From positions 16,000,302 through 16,064,301 of the forward strand of contig CM026390.1 in assembly GCA_014843695.1 (NCBI GenBank): a stretch of 64,000 bases of DNA. Direction: 5' to 3'. Numbering within the stretch: position 1 is the stretch's first letter; each line of letters starts with the position of its first letter. The DNA is from Archivesica marissinica. Lineage: Eukaryota > Mollusca > Bivalvia > Venerida > Vesicomyidae. Positions 55,301 to 64,000 of the stretch are shown here, one piece after another. A program made the translations under genes and the position numbers. A model generated the notes under the pieces. The model saw only the letters and a list, made by a program, of their open reading frames with translations, had not been told where the DNA came from and did no database searches.

Positions 55301-58300
55301 TATATTATGTTATTGTGGTTCTACATGTATAATATGTTATTGTGGTTCTCCATGTATATTATGTTATTGTGGTTCTCCGTGTATATTATGTTATTGTTGT
55401 TCTACATGTATATTATGTTATTGTGGTTCTCCGTGTATATTATGTTATTGTGGTTCTACGTGTATATTATGTTATTGTTGTTCTACATGTATATTATGTT
55501 ATTGTTGTTCTACATGTATATTATGTTATTGTGGTTCTACGTGTATATTATGTTATTGTGGTTCTACATGTATATTATGTTATTGTTGTTCTACATGTAT
55601 ATTATGTTATTGTGGTTCTACATGTATATTATGTTATTGTGGTTCTCCATGTATATTATGTTATTGTAGTTCTATATGTATATTATGTTATTGTGGTTCT
55701 CGGTGTATATTATGTTATTGTGGTTCTCCATGTATATTATGTTATTGTGGTTCTACGTGTATATTATGTTATTGTGGTTCTACGTGTATATTATGTTATT
55801 GTGGTTCTACATGTATATTATGTTATTGTGGTTCTACATGTATATTATGTTATTGTGGTTCTACATGTATATTATGTTATTGTGGTTCTCCATGTATATT
55901 ATGTTATTGTGGTTCTACGTGTATATTATGTTATTGTGGTTCTACATGTATATTATGTTATTGTGGTTCTACATGTATATTATGTTATTGTGGTTCTACA
56001 TGTATATTATGTTATTGTGGTTCTACATGTATATTATGTTATTGTGGTTCTCCATGTATATTATGTTATTGTGGTTCTACGTGTATATTATGTTATTGTG
56101 GTTCTCGGTGTATATTATGTAATTATTGTGGTTCTACGTGTATATTATGTTATTGTGGTTCTACATGTATATTATGTTATTGTGGTTCTACGTGTATATT
56201 ATGTTATTGTGGTTATACATGTATATTATGTTATTGTGGTTCTCCATGTATATTATGTTATTGTGGTTCTCCAGGTATATTATGTTATTGTGGTTCTACG
56301 TGTATATTATGTTATTGTGGTTCTACGTGTATATTATGTTATTGTGGTTCTACGTGTATATTATGTTATTGTGGTTCTACATGTATATTATGTTATTGTG
56401 GTTCTACGTGTATATTATGTTATTGTGGTTCTACATGTATATTATGTTATTGTGGTTCTCCATGTATATTATGTTATTGTGGTTCTCCATTTATATTATG
56501 TTATTGTGGTTCTCCATGTATATTATGTTATTGTGGTTCTACATGTATATTATGTTATTGTGGTTCTACCTGTATATTATGTTATTGTGGTTCTACGTGT
56601 ATATTATGTTATTGTGGTTCTACGTGTATATTATGTTATTGTGGTTCTCCATGTATATTATGTTATTGTGGTTCTACGTGTATATTATGTTATTAAGGTT
56701 CTCCGTGTATATTATGTTATTGTGGTTCTCCAGATATATTATGGTATTGTGGTTCTCCATGTATATTATGTTATTGTGGTTCTCCATGTATATTATGTTA
56801 TTGTGGTTCTCGGTGTATATTATGTTATTGTGGTTCTCCGTGTATATTATGTTATTGTGGTTCTACATGTATATTATGTTATTGTGGTTCTCCGTGTATA
56901 TTATGTTATTGTGGTTCTTCATGTATATTATGTTATTGTGGTTCTCCATGTATATTATGTTATTGTGGTTCTACATGTATATTATGTTATTGTGGTTCTA
57001 CGTGTATATTATGTTATTGTGGTTCTACATGTATATTATGTTATTGTGGTTCTCCATGTATATTATGTTATTGTGGTTCTACATGTATATTATGTTATTG
57101 TGGTTCTCCATGTATATTATGTTATTGTGGTTCTACAAGTATATTACGTTATTGTGGTTCTATATGTATATTATGTTATTGTGGTTCTCCGTGTATATTA
57201 TGTTATTGTGGTTCTACATGTATATTATGTTATTGTGGTTCTCCGTGTATATTATGTTATTGTGGTTCTACATGTATATTATGTTATTGTGGTTCTACGT
57301 GTATATTATGTTATTGTGGTTCTACGTGTATATTATGTTATTGTGGTTCTACGTGTATATTATGTTATTGTGGTTCTACGTGTATATTATGTTATTGTGG
57401 TTCTCCGTGTATATTATGTTATTGTGGTTCTACGTGTATATTATGTTATTGTGGTTCTACGTGTATATTATGTTATTGTGGTTCTACATGTATATTATGT
57501 TATTGTGGTTCTACGTGTATATTATGTTATTGTGGTTCTACATGTATATTATGTTATTGTGGTTCTACGTGTATATTATGTTATTGTGGTTCTACGTGTA
57601 TATTATGTTATTGTGGTTCTACATGTATATTATGTTATTGTGGTTCTACAAGTATATTACGTTATTGTGGTTCTACGTGTATATTATGTTATTGTGGTTC
57701 TCCATGTATATTATGTTATTGTGGTTCTCCATGTATATTATGTTATTGTGGTTCTCCGTGTATATTATGTTATTGTGGTTCTACATGTATATTATGTTAT
57801 TGTGGTTCTACATGTATATTATGTTATTGTGGTTCTCCGTGTATATTATGTTATTGTGGTTCTCCATGTATATTATGTTATTGTGGTTCTCCATGTATAT
57901 TATGTTATTGTGGTTCTCCGTGTATATTATCTCCGTTTATATTATGTTATTGTGGTTCTACATGTATATTATGTTATTGTGGTTCTCCCCGTATATTATG
58001 TTATTGTGGTTCTACATGTATATTATGTTATTGTGGTTCTCCCTGTATATTATGTTATTGTGGTTCTCCATGTATATTATGTTATTGTGGTTCTACATGT
58101 ATATTATGTTATTGTGGTTCTCCATGTATATTATGTTATTGTGGTTCTACGTGTATATTATGTTATTGTGGTTCTCCATGTATATTATGTTATTGTGGTT
58201 CTCCATGTATATTATGTTATTGTGGTTCTCCATGTATATTATGTTATTGTGGTTCTACATGTATAATATGTTATTGTGGTTCTCCGTGTATATTATGTTA

Positions 58301-61209
58301 TTGTGGTTCTCCGTGTATATTATGTTATTGTGGTTCTACATGTATAATATGTTATTGTGGTTCTCCATGTATATTATGTTATTGTGGTTCTCCGTGTATA
58401 TTATGTTATTGTGGTTCTACATGTATATTATGTTATTGTGGTTCTCCATGTATATTATGTTATTGTGGTTCTCCGTGTATATTATGTTATTGTGGTTCTC
58501 CATGTATATTATGTTATTGTGGTTCTACATGTATATTATGTTATTGTGGTTCTACATGTATATTATGTTATTGTGGTTCTCCGTGTATATTATGTTATTG
58601 TGGTTCTACATGTATATTATGTTATTGTGGTTCTCCGTGTATATTATGTTATTGTGGTTCTCCGTGTATATTATGTTATTGTGGTTCTCCATGTATATTA
58701 TGTTATTGTGGTTCTCCATGTATATTATGTTATTGTGGTTCTACGTGTATATTATGTTATTGTGGTTCTACGTGTATATTATGTTATTGTGGTTCTCCAT
58801 GTATATTATGTTATTGTGGTTCTCCATGTATATTATGTTATTGTGGTTCTCCGTGTATATTATGTTATTGTAGTTCTCCATATAAATTATGTTATTGTGG
58901 TTCTCCATGTATATTATGTTATTGTGGTTCTACGTGTATATTATGTTATTGTGGTTCTACATGTATAATATGTTATTGTGGTTCTACGTGTATATTATGT
59001 TATTGTGGTTCTCGGTGTATATTATGTTATTGTGGTTCTACATGCATATTATGTTATTGTGGTTCTCCGTGTATATTATGTTATTGTGGTTCTACAGGTA
59101 TATTATGTTATTGTGGTTCTCCATGTATATTATGTTATTGTGGTTCTCCATGTATATTATGTTATTGTGGTTCTACATGTATATTATGTTATTGTGGTTC
59201 TACATGTATATTATGTTATTGTGGTTCTACATGTATATTATGTTATTGTGGTTCTACATGTATATTATGTTATTGTGGTTCTCCATGTATATTATGTTAT
59301 TGTGGTTCTCCATGTATATTATGTTATTGTGGTTCTCCATGTATATTATGTTATTGTGGTTCTACATGTATATTATGTTATTGTGGTTCTACATGTATAT
59401 TATGTTATTGTGGTTCTACGTGTATATTATGTTATTGTGGTTCTCCATGTATATTATGTTATTGTGGTTCTCCATGTATATTATGTTATTGTGGTTCTCC
59501 GTGTATATTATGTTATTGTGGTTCTATATGTATATTATGTTATTGTGGTTCTCCGTGTATATTATGTTATTGTGGTTCTACATGTATATTATGTTATTGT
59601 GGTTCTCCATGTATATTATGTTATTGTGGTTCTCCGTGTATATTATGTTATTGTGTTATTGTGGTTCTACATGTATATTATGTTATTGTGGTTCTCCATG
59701 TATATTATGTTATTGTGGTTCTCCGTGTATATTATGTTATTGTGGTTCTCCATGTATATTATGTTATTGTGGTTCTACATGTATATTATGTTATTGTGGT
59801 TCTACATGTATATTATGTTATTGTGGTTCTACGTGTATATTATATTATTGTGGTTCTACATGTATATTATGTATTGTGGTTCTCCATGTATATTATGTTA
59901 TTGTGGTTCTCCGTGTATATTATGTTATTGAGGTTCTACATGTATATTATGTTATTGTGGTTCTACGTGTATATTATATTATTGTGGTTCTACATGTATA
60001 TTATGTTATTGTGGTTCTCCATGTATATTATGTTATTGTGGTTCTCCGTGTATATTATGTTATTGTGGTTCTACGTGTATATTATGTTATTGTGGTTCTA
60101 CGTGTATATTATGTTATTGTGGTTCTCCATGTATATTATGTTATTGTGGTTCTCCATGTATATTATGTTATTGTGGTTCTACATGTATATTATGTTATTG
60201 TGGTTCTACCGTGTATATTATGTATTGTGGTTCTCCAGTATATTATGTTATTGTGGTTCTCCATGTATATTATGTTATTGTGGTTCTACATGTATAATAT
60301 GTTATTGTGGTTCTCCATGTATATTATGTATTGTGGTTCTCCGTGTATATTATGTTTTGTTGTTCTACATGTATATTATGTTATTGTGGTTCTACGTGTA
60401 TATTATGTTATTGTCCAAAAATGTTCTACATGTATATTATGTTATTGTGGTTCTACATGTATATTATGTTATTGTGGTTCTACGTGTATATTATGTTATT
60501 GTGGTTCTACGTGTATATTATGTTATTGTGGTTCTACGTGTATATTATGTTATTGTGGTTCTCCATGTATATTATGTTATTGTGGTTCTACAAGTATATT
60601 ACGTTATTGTGGTTCTATATGTATATTATGTTATTGTGGTTCTCCGTGTATATTATGTTATTGTGGTTCTACATGTATATTATGTTATTGTGGTTCTCCG
60701 TGTATATTATGTTATTGTGGTTCTACATGTATATTATGTTATTGTGGTTCTACGTGTATATTATGTTATTGTGGTTCTACGTGTATATTATGTTATTGTG
60801 GTTCTACGTGTATATTATGTTATTGTGGTTCTACGTGTATATTATGTTATTGTGGTTCTCCGTGTATATTATGTTATTGTGGTTCTACGTGTATATTATG
60901 TTATTGTGGTTCTACGTGTATATTATGTTATTGTGGTTCTACATATATATTATGTTATTGTGGTTCTACGTGTATATTATGTTATTGTGGTTCTACATGT
61001 ATATTATGTTATTGTGGTTCTACGTGTATATTATGTTATTGTGGTTCTACGTGTATATTATGTTATTGTGGTTCTACATGTATATTATGTTATTGTGGTT
61101 CTACAAGTATATTACGTTATTGTGGTTCTACGTGTATATTATGTTATTGTGGTTCTCCATGTATATTATGTTATTGTGGTTCTCCATGTATATTATGTTA
61201 TTGTGGTTC
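49371..61209. repeat. second 27-bp tandem array, about 438 monomers
   Basis: The monomer contains TTGTGGTTCT, then CCATG, CCGTG, ACATG or ACGTG, then TATATTATGTTA. The four forms come from two variable positions (C/A and CpG/CpA) and are mixed irregularly. The period of 27 gives long stop-free frames that are not coding. The array starts 4 bases after the poly(A) signal of ABAT and runs into the second gap. Near the start, several shortened monomers (ATATGTGTGG at 49461, 49880, 50596 and 50691) mark local duplications. Clustered irregular indels occur at about 54980-55140 and 60205-60425. Confidence 0.96.
52440..61209. repeat. higher-order repeats in the second 27-bp array
   Basis: Rare monomers recur in order. 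TTGTAGTTCT is at 52441 and 58868, and CTACATGCAT at 52611 and 59038, both at offset 6,427. GTTATTAAGG is at 53706 and 56689, and GGTTCTCCAG at 53741 and 56724, both at offset 2,983. TATTATCTCC at 54921 and 57925 gives 3,004; the extra 21 bases are explained by a shortened monomer near 54151. The CAAGTATATT variant at 57136 and 57649 recurs at 60591 and 61104, both at offset 3,455. Confidence 0.83.
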
Positions 61210-62209
61210 NNNNNNNNNNNNNNNNNNNNNNNNNNNNNNNNNNNNNNNNNNNNNNNNNNNNNNNNNNNNNNNNNNNNNNNNNNNNNNNNNNNNNNNNNNN
61301 NNNNNNNNNNNNNNNNNNNNNNNNNNNNNNNNNNNNNNNNNNNNNNNNNNNNNNNNNNNNNNNNNNNNNNNNNNNNNNNNNNNNNNNNNNNNNNNNNNNN
61401 NNNNNNNNNNNNNNNNNNNNNNNNNNNNNNNNNNNNNNNNNNNNNNNNNNNNNNNNNNNNNNNNNNNNNNNNNNNNNNNNNNNNNNNNNNNNNNNNNNNN
61501 NNNNNNNNNNNNNNNNNNNNNNNNNNNNNNNNNNNNNNNNNNNNNNNNNNNNNNNNNNNNNNNNNNNNNNNNNNNNNNNNNNNNNNNNNNNNNNNNNNNN
61601 NNNNNNNNNNNNNNNNNNNNNNNNNNNNNNNNNNNNNNNNNNNNNNNNNNNNNNNNNNNNNNNNNNNNNNNNNNNNNNNNNNNNNNNNNNNNNNNNNNNN
61701 NNNNNNNNNNNNNNNNNNNNNNNNNNNNNNNNNNNNNNNNNNNNNNNNNNNNNNNNNNNNNNNNNNNNNNNNNNNNNNNNNNNNNNNNNNNNNNNNNNNN
61801 NNNNNNNNNNNNNNNNNNNNNNNNNNNNNNNNNNNNNNNNNNNNNNNNNNNNNNNNNNNNNNNNNNNNNNNNNNNNNNNNNNNNNNNNNNNNNNNNNNNN
61901 NNNNNNNNNNNNNNNNNNNNNNNNNNNNNNNNNNNNNNNNNNNNNNNNNNNNNNNNNNNNNNNNNNNNNNNNNNNNNNNNNNNNNNNNNNNNNNNNNNNN
62001 NNNNNNNNNNNNNNNNNNNNNNNNNNNNNNNNNNNNNNNNNNNNNNNNNNNNNNNNNNNNNNNNNNNNNNNNNNNNNNNNNNNNNNNNNNNNNNNNNNNN
62101 NNNNNNNNNNNNNNNNNNNNNNNNNNNNNNNNNNNNNNNNNNNNNNNNNNNNNNNNNNNNNNNNNNNNNNNNNNNNNNNNNNNNNNNNNNNNNNNNNNNN
62201 NNNNNNNNN
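61210..62209. other. assembly gap, exactly 1000 N
   Basis: This is a run of exactly 1000 N. Unlike the first gap, its two sides belong to different repeat families: the 27-bp array on the left and the 18-bp array on the right. The true distance and even the adjacency are therefore not supported by sequence in this window. Confidence 0.99.
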
Positions 62210-64000
62210 GTGACACGGACACACGCAGTGACACGGACACACGCAGTGACACGGACACACGCAGTGACACGGACACACACAGTGACACGGACATACACAG
62301 TGACACTGACATACACAGTGACACGGACACACACAGTGACACGGACATACGCAGTGATACGGACATGCGCAGTGACAGTTACATACACAGTGACTGGACA
62401 TACACAGTGATACGGACACACGCAGAGACACGGACACACGCAATGACACGGACATACACTGTGACATGGACATACGCAGTGACACGGACACACGCAGTGA
62501 CACGGACACACGCAGTGACACGGACATACACAGTGACCTGACATACACAGTGACACAGACATACGCAGTGACCGGACATACACAGTGACACGGACATACA
62601 CAGTGACACTGACACACGCAGTGACACGGACACACGCAATGACACGGACACACGCAGTGACATGGACACCACAGTGACACGGACACACGCAGTGACACGG
62701 ATATACGCAGTGACACGGACACACGCAGTGACACGGACATACACAGTGACACGGAAATACGCAGTGACACGGACACACGCAGTGACACGGACACACACAG
62801 TGACACGGACACAGGCAGTGACATGGACACACACAGTGACATGGAGATACACAGTGACACGGACACACACAGTGACACGAACACAAACAGTGACACGAAC
62901 ATACACAGTGACACGGACATACACAGTGACACGGACATACACAGTGACACGGACATTCACAGTGACACGAACACATACAGTGACACGGACACACGTAGTG
63001 ACATGGACACACACAGTGACACGGACATACACAGTGACACGAACACATGCAGTGACATGGACACACACAGTGACACGGACATACACAGTGACATGGACAC
63101 ACGCAGTGACACGGACATACACAGTGACACGGACACACGCATTGACATGGACACACGCAGTGACACGGACATACACAGTGACACGGACACACGCAGTGAA
63201 ATGGACACACACAGTGACACGGACATACACAGTGACACGGACACACGCATTGACAGGGACACACGCAGTGACACGTACATACACAGTGACACGAACACAT
63301 GCAGTGACACGGACACACGCAGTGACATGGACACACACAGTGACACGGACATACGCAGTGACACGGACACACGCAGTGACACGGACACACGCAGTGACAC
63401 GGACATACACAGTGACACTGACATACACAGTGACATGGACATACGCAGTGACACGGACATACACAGTGACATGGACATACACAGTGACACGGACATACCC
63501 AGTGACACGGACACACGCAGTGACACGGACACACGCAGTGAAACGGACATGCGCAGTGACACATACATACACAGTGACACGGACACATGCAGTGACACGG
63601 ACATACACAGTGACACGGACACACGCAGTAACACGGACACACGCAGTGACACGGACATACACAGTGACACGGACATACGCAGTGACACGGACACACGCAG
63701 TGACACGGACATACACAGTGACACTGACATACACAGTGACATGGACATACACAGTAACACGGACATACACAGTGACATGGACATACACAGTGACACGGAC
63801 ATACCCAGTGACACGGACACACGCAGTGACACGGACACACGCAGTGACACGGACACACGCAGTGACACGGACATACACAGTGACACGGACACACGCAATG
63901 ACACGGACACACACAGTGACATGGACACACGCAGTAACACGGACACACGCAGTGACACGGACGAGCGCAGTGACACGGACACACGCAGTGACACGGACAC
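62210..64000. repeat. 18-bp tandem array, second block, about 99 monomers
   Basis: This is the same 18-bp family as 1-17960 and is collinear with 4395-6187 along its full length. CAGTTACATA at 62376 matches 4561 (offset 57,815), CATTGACAGG at 63248 matches 5436 (57,812), and the GACGAGCGC monomer at 63960 matches 6147 (57,813). Three single-base deletions (near 62537, 62570 and 62658), all within 460 bases of the gap, account for the first change of offset. The block runs off the window end. Confidence 0.95.

Noticed and set aside
49266..61209. Long open frames of Y-Y-V-I-V-V, L-W-F-Y-M-Y and C-G-S-P-C type
   Set aside because: All three forward frames of the 27-bp array are open together, which is a property of the monomer and not of coding sequence.
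1..64000. CRISPR array
   Set aside because: The repeats are directly adjacent with no variable spacers, and the window is eukaryotic.

Overview
This window is eukaryotic and almost entirely satellite-like tandem repeat. Hidden in two short unique islands are the last two coding exons of one gene on the + strand: 4-aminobutyrate aminotransferase (GABA transaminase, ABAT/GABA-T). Exon A (18113-18239) ends in phase 1 at a consensus-like GT donor. Exon B (49130-49251) starts after a strong polypyrimidine-AG acceptor, restores the frame exactly, and runs to a TGA stop. An AATAAA signal follows 110 bases after the stop. Joined, the exons give 82 C-terminal residues with the family's RG-GTFC and RFRPT motifs. 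The rest of the gene lies upstream of the window.

Layout. 1-17960: array of an 18-bp CA-rich, CpG-rich monomer, lying in the intron upstream of exon A if the gene continues to the left. 17961-18112: unique intron end. 18113-18239: exon A. 18240-49129: final intron of 30.9 kb, about 99% tandem repeat or gap. It holds a 27-bp array (18314-19257), a huge 26-bp array (19325-48198, broken by a 1000-N gap at 41980-42979) and a decayed 26-bp edge (48199-49085). 49130-49251: exon B. 49252 to about 49385: 3'UTR and poly(A) signal. 49371-61209: a second, unrelated 27-bp array that begins 4 bases after the poly(A) signal. 61210-62209: a second 1000-N gap. 62210-64000: the 18-bp array again, near-identical to 4395-6187, which suggests either a real flanking copy or a scaffolding artefact.

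All long open frames inside the arrays follow from monomer lengths divisible by three (18, 27, 27) with no in-frame stop, and are not genes. The arrays carry higher-order repeat structure: 3,094 bp in the 18-bp array, 351 bp in the first 27-bp array, an indel-free duplication at offset 8,019 bp in the 26-bp array, and about 3.0, 3.5 and 6.4 kb in the last array. This structure predicts that the first gap is really about 1.92 kb.

Organism: spliceosomal introns, a mitochondrial-type GABA transaminase and giant tandem-repeat introns indicate an animal. The protein reads as plausibly arthropod and the repeat load resembles decapod crustaceans, but that placement is inference with low confidence. 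No RNA gene, CRISPR array, transposase or prokaryotic feature was seen.
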